Assembly (NCBI GenBank): GCA_016987375.1 | Contig: PJRA01000453.1 | Span: forward strand, 921,517 to 985,516 | DNA from: Brachionus koreanus | Taxonomy: Eukaryota; Rotifera; Eurotatoria; Ploima; Brachionidae | Direction: 5' to 3' | Length of the DNA stretch: 64,000 nucleotides | Shown here: in pieces, positions 21,701 to 31,257 of the stretch | Numbering within the stretch: the stretch's first letter is position 1 | Layout: every line of letters starts with the position of its first letter | Program-made: the position numbers and the translations under genes | Notes under the pieces: model-generated | The model's database searches: none | What the model was told of the DNA's origin: nothing | The model's input: only the letters and a program-made list of their open reading frames with translations

Positions 21701-23993
21701 TTTGGCAAATAACTTTAGATCTTCAACCATAATGGCCGATCTAAATAAATTCTCTTTATTATTAATGTACATAATCGATTTAAAATATGACATAAAAATA
21801 AATTTGATGGTCAAAAATTATATGGAAAAATTTTCTCACATCTATCCAAATGAAGAAGACAATATTAGGATATTTTTGATGGATGTACCATTTGCCAAAC
21901 AGTCCATCATTGATAATATTGATGTTTTAATGCTCAATATAGATGATTTCTATTCACTTTTCGAGTCTGTACTGGGTGAATTGGTTCAAAAACTTGACAA
22001 TTTAACACACGCTTTGCTAATTGTGAACAAAGACCAACATTTGTCTACACTAGAATCCAATTTACAGAAATTTTCATTTATTTTAAATGTATTAAGCAAA
22101 TATGTTCAAGTATATTTTGATTTTTTGAAAGAAAAAAATGATACAAAAATAGAGTCAACTTTCAAAAATGAGAAAACACATGAGTTTATAAGAACTAAGC
22201 TATCTGATTACATGAACAGTGTATTGAATCTTTTGATTAAATTAAAAGAGTCTGTTAACAATAATTTGGATGCATTGGTTAAAAATTTAAGCCTAGAAGA
22301 GTTTGGATCGGGCTACTTTTTCTATTTTAACTATTCTAGTGAACCTAGAACTAGTCTTAATTGGCAAGAGCTTAATTTTACCATGAAAATAAATTCTTTT
22401 TTGAGTATTTTCTTCGATCCTTGTGCTGAATTGTCAACCTATTTAACAAACAAACAGTGGGACTTTTTGCTATGCTATTCGTCAGCCATGTCTCAACGTT
22501 TGAAAAACCCTGTTATCCAAAATAAAGATAGAGTATATTTGCAAATGGCATCTATTAAATTTTTCCAATTTCTCGATCAAATGACCGAATATTTGAGCTT
22601 CAGAGTGTCACACAGCCAAATTAAAACAGATTGGAGTGAATTTTTCAGCAAAGAAATCATGGATCCGGTATTGATTATTTTTGCAAATTTGGCACAGTCA
22701 TCTATTGAGACTAATGGTGAAATTGTTCTACTAAACACTATTTCAAATCTAATGGCCAAAGTAAGCTATGACCGACTAGTGAACAATCAAATGGAACCAA
22801 AATTTAATGTCATGGACTTGGATGTATCTTTTGACGACAAAATAAAAACTATTTTCAACTATTTAGTGCCATTTTTGACGCACAAAATGGCCCCCATTCA
22901 ACTTGGTGCATACAAGCTTCTTAAAGTGTTTATGCTAAACATAGATAATTATTTTGCTGATGAAAATAGCATTCAAATAATCGAATCTTTGCCTCATGTA
23001 TTCAAAGAAACATTTTTTCAATTGACCGATTTATTTTCGGACTTGAAAAAAAGCTTTGAATTCGAACAAAGTATTTTAAGTGATGATGAAAATTTAATCT
23101 CAGATACAAACAATCATATTATGTCTTTTTTGCTTATTTACAAGCTTGTTTTGGACATGTTTTCGTCAAATAATCTTCAATTTAAATCTAAATTGGCGAC
23201 TAATTTGAGAGAGCTTAATTTTAGTGACTATTTGATGAATTGCTTGTTTAGATTAATGGAAAAAAATGGCACAGAAAAATTCAACAGACAAGATGAGGAC
23301 TCTTTAGTAATGGCAGAAGAGAGAGAATTTTTTGATAACAAATTTGTAGAACTATTCGCCTGTACAATTTACAAACAGGCCCTAAAAATGTGTCCAGCTA
23401 TGATCCGGGACTGGTGGAACATGCAACCGAAAAGAGTGTCGGATCAAGTTGACAAGTTCACGACCAAAAATGTGTCTCCAATACTGATTGATGAAGAAAT
23501 AAAGCAGATAAACAAGTCGGCCCACGAGCTCAATAGCGAGCCAGGGTCCGACGAAGAGTCATCGATTAAAATCAAGGGCATGGCATTGACCAGAGAAGTG
23601 GTGTCCACTTATATAATGAAAGAACTTAGCATGGACTTGCTTATTCAGCTTCCGGTAAACTATCCATTGGGTGTTGTAAGTGTTTCTAGCGCTAAGCGCT
23701 TGGGGGTCAGCGAGAATCAATGGAGAAATTGGCTGCTTCAATTGACCACTTATTTGACGCATCAAAATGGCTCGATAATACAGGGACTTCAAATTTGGAA
23801 ACGAAATGTTGACAAAAAGTTTGCTGGTGTCGAAGAATGCACCATTTGCTACAGTGTCATACATGGCACTAACTACCAATTGCCCAAAATGAAGTGTCGT
23901 ACATGTAAGCATATGTTTCACAGTGTTTGTTTGTATAAATGGTTTGAGTCGAGCAGCAAGTCGTCTTGTCCTCTATGCAGAAATTTGTTTTAG
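18757..23993 (+). CDS. LTN1: E3 ubiquitin ligase listerin
   Basis: RING E3 of the ribosome-associated quality-control complex; it ubiquitinates stalled nascent chains on 60S subunits. Exons 18757-20166 and 20220-23993 (53-nt intron, phase 0) give 1727 residues (human about 1766). The conserved N-terminus (SSSAKAAEMLAKVPNYSFG) is present, followed by a very long HEAT/ARM-type helical body, the conserved region before the RING (SVSSAKRLGVSENQWRNWLL), and a C-terminal RING-CH. The RING holds CTICYSVIHG, CRTCKHMFHSVCLYKWF and CPLCR (last 50 residues). All eight zinc ligands are visible. The start follows from the match at residue 1. A poly(A) signal lies at 24022-24027. TTC5 follows 282 nt later on the same strand. 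Confidence 0.97.
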
Positions 23994-24275
23994 ATTTACC
24001 ATGAGTTTTAACTTTGTTTTAAATAAATATATTTTTATTTGTTTAATTTGTTTTTTTTTTTTTTCGAAATTTTTGAATTCTGACAAAAACTTACGAAATA
24101 AAATTCGTAATTAGTTTAAAGAAAAAATTTTGAAAATTATCAAATTTTATTTTTAGTTTAAAAAAGAATTTTGAAAATTTTTTAATGAAAAAAAAAGAAT
24201 AAATTTTTTTTAAAATTTTATTTGAAAAAATCTTTACCAAAGGGTTAAATTTTATCTCTAGTATATTAATAGACA

Positions 24276-25655
24276 ATGAGCCCGAATGACTTATTTGACA
24301 AGTTTGACAAGAAAATAAATGATTTGTACACATTTCGAGACAAATATTACATTTTAAATACATCATCGACAAGTTCGGATGATCGAACAAAAGATTTAAC
24401 TTCAAAATTGGATTCGCTGGCATCGGAAATTGAAACCGAATCAGCTAATTTCAAATCAAAAGCATTGTTTTTAATTCTATTAGGCAAAACTTACAACGTA
24501 ATGCCAGACTACAGCGAAAAATCAGCTGAGTTATTGACCAAATGCGTAAAACTCGATCCTAATCAAATTGAAGCTTGGAATTATCTTGGAGAGTGTTACT
24601 GGAAAAAAGGTGATTTTCAAATGTGTAAAAATTGTTTTGAACAAAGCCTAAAATTAAAAAAGAACAAAATGGCTCTTCGTGGCCTTTCAATGGTCATGAG
24701 ACAGTTGATAAATCAAGAGCCTAAAAATACAAAAATGTATCTGGACGAAAGCATACGTTTTGCCAAGGAGTCGCTCCAGCTTGACTTCAAAGATGGAATG
24801 TCTTGGTACATTTTGGCCAATTGCTATGTATCTCTTTTTTTTAGTCCATTTAGTCAACAAAACACTTCGATTTTAAAACAAGCTATTTCAGCCTACACAC
24901 AAGCATTGAAAGATGAGTCTGTGGCTCAACTACAAACAGATCTCTATTATAACAAATCAATGATAAGCATGTACGAAGAAAATTGGTCTGATGTTCTCAT
25001 TTGTTTGACCAAAGCATTAAGTCTAGATCCACATTGGATCGAACTAAAAGACAATCTAAAAGGAACTTTAAATTATCTAGGAAAAATAGTCGAAATGATA
25101 TCGACTCGTGGAAAATTAAAATCTAAAAAATTTCAAGCATTAATTGAAGCTATTCAAACAAGTGATCTAGGACCTTATTCAGAAGGCTTTAGTACTGAAA
25201 AAGAAAATGTCGATTTAGTTCAATGTAATCTCAAAGATTTACAGCCAGGACTTAATCAAAATAAAGTTTTAGTTGGAAAGGTTATTTGTACACTTCAGGC
25301 CAAAGCAAATAGTGACAATTTAAATATTATTTGTTTTACATGTTGTATAGCTGACTCAAATGGAGACTGTGCTGCTATGACAATTTACAATTTAGCTGAT
25401 GGTGAAGGAGTTATTATTGGAAATTCGGTCGCTATACCTGAGCCATGGATGGAACGTGTCAATTTTAAGTTTAATTTAACTGATCATTTAAAAAATGATT
25501 ATTTAGTCAAACAAATTTCAGATAAAATTGACTATGAGTTCAAGTTTGATAGCATACGTGTTGAAAATCCTACTGTTTTGGTTGTAAAAGGCAAAAAATG
25601 GGGTAAAGACAAAATTTCGTCTGCTTTCTTTGTCCCCAAAGTTGTACAAGACTAG
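24276..25655 (+). CDS. TTC5: Tetratricopeptide repeat protein 5
   Basis: A 459-residue intronless protein (human 440). TTC5/STRAP is a p300/p53 cofactor and, in animals, recognises the N-terminus of nascent tubulin at the ribosome exit tunnel to trigger tubulin mRNA decay. TPR motifs run from about 60 to 265 (for example AWNYLGECYWKKGDFQMCKN and LYYNKSMISMYEENWSDVL). They are followed by the C-terminal OB-fold typical of this family (about 300-455, including DGEGVIIGNSVAIPEPWMER). The start is the first in-frame ATG, just after an acceptor-like AG at 24271-24272. A poly(A) signal lies at 25717-25722. It converges with the second S1 protease, with 155 nt between stop codons. Confidence 0.94.
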   Translation: MSPNDLFDKFDKKINDLYTFRDKYYILNTSSTSSDDRTKDLTSKLDSLASEIETESANFKSKALFLILLGKTYNVMPDYSEKSAELLTKCVKLDPNQIEAWNYLGECYWKKGDFQMCKNCFEQSLKLKKNKMALRGLSMVMRQLINQEPKNTKMYLDESIRFAKESLQLDFKDGMSWYILANCYVSLFFSPFSQQNTSILKQAISAYTQALKDESVAQLQTDLYYNKSMISMYEENWSDVLICLTKALSLDPHWIELKDNLKGTLNYLGKIVEMISTRGKLKSKKFQALIEAIQTSDLGPYSEGFSTEKENVDLVQCNLKDLQPGLNQNKVLVGKVICTLQAKANSDNLNIICFTCCIADSNGDCAAMTIYNLADGEGVIIGNSVAIPEPWMERVNFKFNLTDHLKNDYLVKQISDKIDYEFKFDSIRVENPTVLVVKGKKWGKDKISSAFFVPKVVQD

Positions 25656-25810
25656 CCAATTTTTCAATTAGTTTAAATTAACTTTATTTATTTTTATTTT
25701 ATTTTATTTTTTTTTAAATAAATTAATGATTATTAAATTTCGAAAAATTTTATTCATTTTATTATTTTAAATTTCTAAAATTACATGTTTATTAAGTTGA
25801 TTTTTACAAA

Positions 25811-26809
25811 TTAGTGCTTAAAATTATCGCCTTGATTCATTGTGGCAATGGCGCTTCCAATCCAATCGAGATAGCTAGGTACAGCAGTATAAAAGCCTGG
25901 ATAATAAGGTAGACACCTTTCTTTTTTAGCAATAATGTAACTAGTAATACCATAGAGATACCATCTTTCATTCATATAGTACATTAGTGGACTTCCCGAG
26001 TCTCCGTAACAAGCATTTGAACTTCCATCGGAGCTAATGGCGCAATAAGTCTTATTATTTGTAGAGCAAATTGAATCATTGTTTTTGACTGTAAGAACAG
26101 TTTGTTGTAAATCTTTAGGTAAGTTATTGTTTTTTGAAGTGGTGCTTCCCCGTCCTACCAAAACCACTTTTTTGTCAAATACTTGAGAATAATTTGCGTC
26201 AGGCATGCAAGCTGTTTCTGCATGCACAACTGGTTTGTGAAGCTTTAAGACAGCGATGTCATTGACAATTTCTGTATCATTGAATTCTGGATGATAAATC
26301 AAATCTGATAGATAATAGAGACCTCTTCTGTCATCTTCTCCTACAACAATGACAAAGCTTAGTCTATTTCTTTTGTAAACACAATGTGCTGCCGTAACAA
26401 CATATTGAGAATAAATAAGAGTGCCGCCACAAAAGTGTTCTCCAACTTTATATTTGTTTAAATTCTTGAGGCTTACTTTCCAAGGCCATGAATCTTTGAT
26501 TGCTGCATCTCCACCAATTATTCTTCCCATAGCTTGATTTAAATTTTTAATATCAATTGAGGGCTTAACCTTTTGAATGCCACAATAAAACTGAGGTGGA
26601 ATTGTGTCTGTGATTATTGTTCTGGTAGTTGTAAATTGTTCGGACTCAGATTTTACTTTTATTTCGCCTGTCACAAATAAAACTATAATTGTAATACATG
26701 TGGATAGAAAAAGTACAAAAACAATTGACAATACTACCAAAAAAATCGAACTTGTGCTTCTAAAACCAGGAGATTTTTTGAAGGAAAAATACGATCTGTT
26801 TGGATCCAT
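25811..26809 (-). CDS. Type II transmembrane S1 serine protease 2
   Basis: A 332-residue, intronless S1 protease. A short cytoplasmic N-terminus is followed by one long hydrophobic segment (about 20-45) without a cleavage site, so a type II membrane anchor is likely. The activation site is GR|IIGG. The catalytic triad is His in TAAHC, Asp in NDIAVLKL and Ser in CYGDSGSPL. Several deviations from trypsin are shared with the paralogue at 17654-18625: Asn at position 189 and an altered 215-216 region. Two are its own: Ser for Gly197 (GDSGSP) and GRGS in place of GWGS. The start is placed at ATG 26809 (MDPNRSYF), because the longer upstream frame has no ATG and is lysine-rich AT sequence. It lies between TTC5 (convergent) and SIRT6 (tandem). 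Confidence 0.92.
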   Translation of the reverse strand: MDPNRSYFSFKKSPGFRSTSSIFLVVLSIVFVLFLSTCITIIVLFVTGEIKVKSESEQFTTTRTIITDTIPPQFYCGIQKVKPSIDIKNLNQAMGRIIGGDAAIKDSWPWKVSLKNLNKYKVGEHFCGGTLIYSQYVVTAAHCVYKRNRLSFVIVVGEDDRRGLYYLSDLIYHPEFNDTEIVNDIAVLKLHKPVVHAETACMPDANYSQVFDKKVVLVGRGSTTSKNNNLPKDLQQTVLTVKNNDSICSTNNKTYCAISSDGSSNACYGDSGSPLMYYMNERWYLYGITSYIIAKKERCLPYYPGFYTAVPSYLDWIGSAIATMNQGDNFKH

Positions 26810-27173
26810 GTTTAAATTTTGTTTAGATAATATTTTTATTTTTTTTTTATTCACAAATGAAAAATTTTAAAGTAAAAATTTTAAATTTTGTCTTCATTTT
26901 TCTTTGAGAAAAATTACAATTGATGCGTTAAAAAAAAAAAAAATTTTGTTTGAAATTTTTTGTTTTAATTGTTCTTTATGTCTTAAAAGCTAAAATTAAT
27001 AGAAAATAAATGAGATATTATCTTACTGATTTTTTAATTGGTTTATAATTGTCAAATATTTACACTCTAAAGTTTGTATCAATGTCCGGTTTGTTAAAAT
27101 TCATTTTAATTTTAATAACTCATCAAAATAAAGCTTAATTATCTGACAACAAAAAAAGCAGCTCAAAAAATTT
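26810..27173. other. Short intergenic region between protease 2 and SIRT6
   Basis: AT-rich, no ORF of interest. It must contain the 3' end of SIRT6 and the promoter of the downstream protease, both on the minus strand. Confidence 0.5.
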
Positions 27174-28399
27174 TCAATCTTTTTTTATGTACGAACAAGC
27201 AGGATCAATTACATGGCTGCTAGTTCTTATCAGTAAATTATTGTCTTGATCGTGTTCAAGATTAAGACTAATTCTAATTTCTCTTGGAATTTGCAAGCAC
27301 ATTTTATTAATCAAATTCTCAAAAACAAAATCCAATTTTGCATTTATAACCAAATCGGCTTGCTGGTCCAAACGAGTTTTTTGCAAATTTATTATCACTA
27401 TTTTGCCATTATTCTTTTTGGTCAGTAAAGGATAATTTCCAACTGGCATTATTTGCATACTGGTACCCAAACATAAAACCAAATCTGACTTTTTGCAATT
27501 TAATTCTGATTTTGACATTTCTTCACGAGGCAATTCATCTTCCCAATCCAATATTGTATCATAAAGGACCCCTCTAAACGCCTAATCATGTTAGTTTTTA
27601 TTCAATACTCAATGCCAATAATTATACCTGCATAAACCTTTCGGTTTAGGTCGAGAGCACTTGATATTTGTTGATTTCAATCCGATAGTTGGACTGCATG
27701 TACTCATTAATTGCTAAAAAAATAAACCTTATTTTTGAAGTATTCCAAGAATTTTTTAAGATATTTGAAAATTTTTATTTTTTATTTTTACTTGTTAAAT
27801 TTATTTTTAAAAAAAAATCATATAATTTTTTACCACCCTACTTTAATTTACCTTTGATTGGCATAAATTACATTTCAGAGCGAACATGTTACCATGTACC
27901 TCAGCTAGTCGATTCATCGGAAACCCTGATTTCATATGTAATCCGTCTATATTTTGACTAATTAGAAATTTAATTTTTCCCATTTGAGCAAGCTTTGTCA
28001 ATACAAAATGAGTGAATGAAGGCTGAGCATCATTAAATGAAATATCTGTATCAGGTTTTAGTCCCTTTTTTTCTAGCGTCCAGACTCCTAATTTTATTTT
28101 TAAAAAAAAAATATTTTCAAATTTAAGAAATGAACCTTTAGGTCCTCTGAAATCGGGTATACCACAACTGGTCGATAAACCAGCACCAGTTATAACAACC
28201 ATGTGACTACTTTTATTAATTAAATCAAGGAAAAAATCACATTTTTCTAATATAAAATAAAAGAAAAAAATTTAAGAGAAATTATTTTTCTTTACAATAG
28301 TGTACCCAAAACTTGGTCAATTGAATCTTCAATTTCAGGTTGGCCCAAAATTCCCTTATTCGGATACGGGGACAATGAAGACGCATAATTTGAAGACAT
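27174..28399 (-). CDS. SIRT6: NAD+-dependent deacylase sirtuin 6, with an apparent 1-nt frameshift
   Basis: Nuclear class IV sirtuin that removes acyl groups from histone H3 lysines using NAD+ and releases O-acyl-ADP-ribose. Minus-strand exons: 28399-28306, 28246-28136, 28087-27852, 27714-27628, 27573-27174. The N-terminus [37 protein letters not shown], catalytic His in LAEVHGNMF, the first zinc pair CNLC and [11 protein letters not shown] all match SIRT6. The donor at 28305 is weak (GTACAC) but restores the exact family spacing. The 48-nt intron 28088-28135 is in frame and stop-free, and reading through it would insert 16 residues in GPKGVW. In exon 4 the strict frame reaches TAA. Ignoring one G of the pair at 27660-27661 restores both remaining zinc cysteines and the phase into exon 5 (308 residues). 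This is an assembly error or a real mutation. Confidence 0.93.
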
Positions 28400-28536
28400 T
28401 AAAATTTTTTAAATTATTTATTTATTGAATTTAGAAAACTAATTAAGACCATGTCAGATAAAAATTAATTTTTGTTTAACATGATTTTAAAAAAGACGGA
28501 ACAAAACTAAATTTTTTTTTTAATTTTAAAAAAAAT

Positions 28537-28542
28537 TTTATT
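28537..28542 (-). terminator. Poly(A) signal overlapping the OARD1 stop codon
   Basis: On the minus strand the OARD1 stop TAA (28540-28538) lies inside AATAAA. Cleavage 10-30 nt downstream would leave almost no 3' UTR and about 110 nt before the SIRT6 start. Confidence 0.5.
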
Positions 28543-29290
28543 CATTTTTTTGATTTGATTCATTCTTAATATTGTATTTAAATATACTGAGAGCAATTTC
28601 TGATTTTGAAAAAATGTTATCAATTATTCTAGAGACTAGATACCATTCTAGTTGATCAAGACCTGATCCAATCATAGGCATAGCTAGCTTGGTCACATTC
28701 AATCTCAAGCACAAATTGCATAGTTCTTTGAGCGATTTTTCCACGGAGCTGTAATAAGGTTTAAAATAAAAGAGCTTTTTAGTTACCAAATAAAAAATGT
28801 GACGCTTTTCCGATTTTATATAAGCGCATCCGCCAGTTTTAACTCCTTGCTTGATCAATTCGTCAACGTAGCCAAATCTTTTTTTGAACTCCTTTGCTAT
28901 TCCTTTCGCCATTTTAAAGTCCTCGCTGACACAATGAGCCAACGAAACATCACTCTCAACGCTGAATAGATCACCTTCGACAATGTTAAAACAAAGTTGG
29001 TCTTTTTCTTGCTTAAATTTTTGCATGTATCTTCTTTTTTCGCTTTCGAGTCTCTCAGCAAAAGGGTTGTCGTTGACAGCTGAAGAAGTAGCTGGTTGCA
29101 ACTTCTGCAAATTGGGTTTTTTAGCTTCGGAGCTTTTTCTTGGGTGGTTTCGTCCGCTTCTTTTTCTATTTGGTTTTTGTCTATCAGCTAATGAGGCTGT
29201 GTCAGGCTGATCGACTAATGGTGGATAATAGTCAAGCGGAGAACTTGGGGTTGATTCCTGTCCCGAAACCACGCTTGCCCAAGATTTCAT
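28538..29290 (-). CDS. OARD1: OARD1/TARG1-type macrodomain ADP-ribose hydrolase
   Basis: A 250-residue intronless protein. The macrodomain (about 100-245) matches OARD1 (TARG1, C6orf130): NIVEGDLFSVESDVSLAHCV, AKGIAKEFKKRFG, HIFYLVTKK with the catalytic Lys, and MIGSGLDQLEW with the catalytic Asp. The family cleaves O-acyl-ADP-ribose and removes ADP-ribose from glutamate/aspartate in the nucleus. Unlike the roughly 150-residue vertebrate protein, it has about 100 extra N-terminal residues rich in Ser, Pro, Lys and Arg (MKSWASVVSGQ..., NRKRSGRNHPRKS), likely disordered and nuclear-targeting. The gene lies head-to-tail with SIRT6, with 138 nt between its stop codon and the SIRT6 ATG. Both catalytic residues are in place, so an active enzyme is expected. 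Confidence 0.92.
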   Translation of the reverse strand: MKSWASVVSGQESTPSSPLDYYPPLVDQPDTASLADRQKPNRKRSGRNHPRKSSEAKKPNLQKLQPATSSAVNDNPFAERLESEKRRYMQKFKQEKDQLCFNIVEGDLFSVESDVSLAHCVSEDFKMAKGIAKEFKKRFGYVDELIKQGVKTGGCAYIKSEKRHIFYLVTKKLFYFKPYYSSVEKSLKELCNLCLRLNVTKLAMPMIGSGLDQLEWYLVSRIIDNIFSKSEIALSIFKYNIKNESNQKNE

Positions 29291-30436
29291 TTTATTTTAT
29301 TATTTAGCTAACTCTTAGCTATTATCGTATAACGAAGGTAAATTATGATTTGAGTTAATGAAAAAAAGAGAGAGCTTGAAAACAAATGTGCTTCATAGAG
29401 TTCTACTAGAAACTAATTTATTTCGATTTATGTTTCTATGTGCATCTATAGAGGCTTTTCTCGAAGTAGTTTAAACTGAATCTTCAATTAAATTATTCGT
29501 TGTATGGGTGAATATAAAGGTAACTTTCTAGAGAGAGGAACTTGAAATAATTTAGCATTAAACAAACGCTTTTGATGCATAGTATTATTAATTAGAAAAA
29601 TTTGCATGATTTAGCCATTCTTTTTTGCTTACTTATCTGAAAAAATATTTTTATTTTACAAGTTATTGATAAGATTTTAAGAATTTTTTGTTATTTAAGA
29701 AAATAGAATTGAGCCAGAAAAAAAAAATCAAAAACCGATTTAATTAAATCATAAAAAACAAATTTTTTTTTAAATATAAAAAAAAAATTTATAATTTTTT
29801 TTGGTATTGATTTTTTAGGAATTAAGACTGGAGAATTGATGCAATGATAAATTTTATTGATTGATTTTTTTTGTTGCTTGAGAGCTATACATACGATCGA
29901 ACAACAAAAATAATTATAAATTTTCCATTTAATTAAATATCTCAAATTATTATTGCTATTATTATTTCAAAAGAGACTTATTGAACTATTTAAAAACAAG
30001 ATCAAATAATAAAAACATATTAGTAATATTATGAATAAAAATAAATAAGCAATTTTTTTTCTTTTTAAATTTTAATTATTTTAGAATTGAGTTTAAACAT
30101 ATGCAATTTTTTATCAACAATTCAAAGACATTTGATCAATAAAAATTTACTATTTTAAATACTAATTAATAATCGAAAAATTTTGCTAACTTAAACTTAA
30201 TATAAACTAATATGTTATCATAAATTAAGATAGTTTATCGAAACAATATTTACAAAAGATTATGTTTCAAGGCTCTAAAATTATGCACCATCTAAACAGA
30301 CAATACATTGTAAATAAATATTTTGTATATTAATTTATTATTTATGTGTGCCTATCCTAATTTTTTTCAAAATTTAAAATCAGACTGATCCTAGCTTTAA
30401 AATAAAAAATAAATTATTTCAAATAGTTGAATTTTG

Positions 30437-30610
30437 GCAAAATGAAAATAATTTTACATTTTCATATTTTTAGATTTTTTGAGCAATATTTCAGAAAATT
30501 TTTATTTTGTTCACCAAATAATTAGAGAGAGTTTTTTTAATTTTCCGAAAAGCTGCACAAAAAATCTAAAAATTTGAAAATGTAAAAATGTAAAATTATT
30601 TTCATTTTGC
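30437..30610. repeat. Imperfect inverted repeat (fold-back element)
   Basis: The left arm 30437-30480 begins GCAAAATGAAAATAATTTTA. The right arm 30559-30610 ends with the reverse complement of that string. The arms are about 44 and 52 nt with a few indels and a spacer of about 78 nt. Such a structure is typical of a decayed fold-back/MITE copy, but no target-site duplication was established. Confidence 0.5.
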
Positions 30611-30710
30611 ATGAATTTTCGATAAGTTGTTAGTAAAAAGTGAACCAAACCATCAAAAAAGATTTGATTTAACTGATTCACAAAGATAAGTAAGAATTAA
30701 CTATTATAAA

Positions 30711-30753
30711 GTATACTTGTAGTTATTGTTCGATAGACCCCTAACAAGTATAC
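30711..30753. repeat. Perfect 10-bp hairpin
   Basis: GTATACTTGT (30711-30720) and its exact complement ACAAGTATAC (30744-30753) enclose a 23-nt, less AT-rich loop. Function unknown. Confidence 0.5.
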
Positions 30754-31257
30754 GAATTTTCATGACCATATATGAAAAAAGGGGTAATTAGGATATTCAT
30801 GAAGGCAAGACGTGCCAACTAATAAATAAAATTCTGATAAAATTTTTTCATTATTGAAAAATAGATCGGAATTTTTTAATTCTGACAAGCATTTTAAAAA
30901 ATTGAATTTAAAAATAAAATTTTAAATAATTTAAAATCATTTTTTATTAAAATTAATATCTAATTAAATAGGGAATAGCTTGATGATCTTCAAATTCTTC
31001 CGAGAGAGCTATCAGCTAAGCAAACATCGCCTTTCTACATTTTTCTCTTTTTATTTTCTTCATTTAGTCTTGTGAATTTAATTTCATGTTTGATAATATA
31101 TCTAATTTAATACAAAGCTAGTATTTAATAGTTTGTGTTTCATTATATATAACTCATTAGAGAATATTTAAAAGATCTGAGATACATTGAAATGAGAATT
31201 TTTCTTTTTTAATAAAAACAGTTATATCTTAACATTTATTAAAAATAGCAATAAAAT

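Larger units (their letters stand above)
29291..31257. other. Intergenic region with fold-back repeats
   Basis: No coding exon was found. It holds an imperfect inverted repeat (30437-30480 against 30559-30610) and a perfect 10-bp hairpin (30711-30720 against 30744-30753), annotated separately. The rest is AT-rich sequence serving as the upstream region of both OARD1 (-) and the secreted FN3-like gene (+). Confidence 0.55.

Noticed and set aside
27580..27714. Splicing SIRT6 exon 4 in its second open frame ([12 protein letters not shown]) to avoid the stop
   Set aside because: That frame lacks the zinc cysteines, needs an impossible phase from exon 3, and meets a stop or wrong phase in exon 5; the single-base frameshift explanation fits family spacing exactly.
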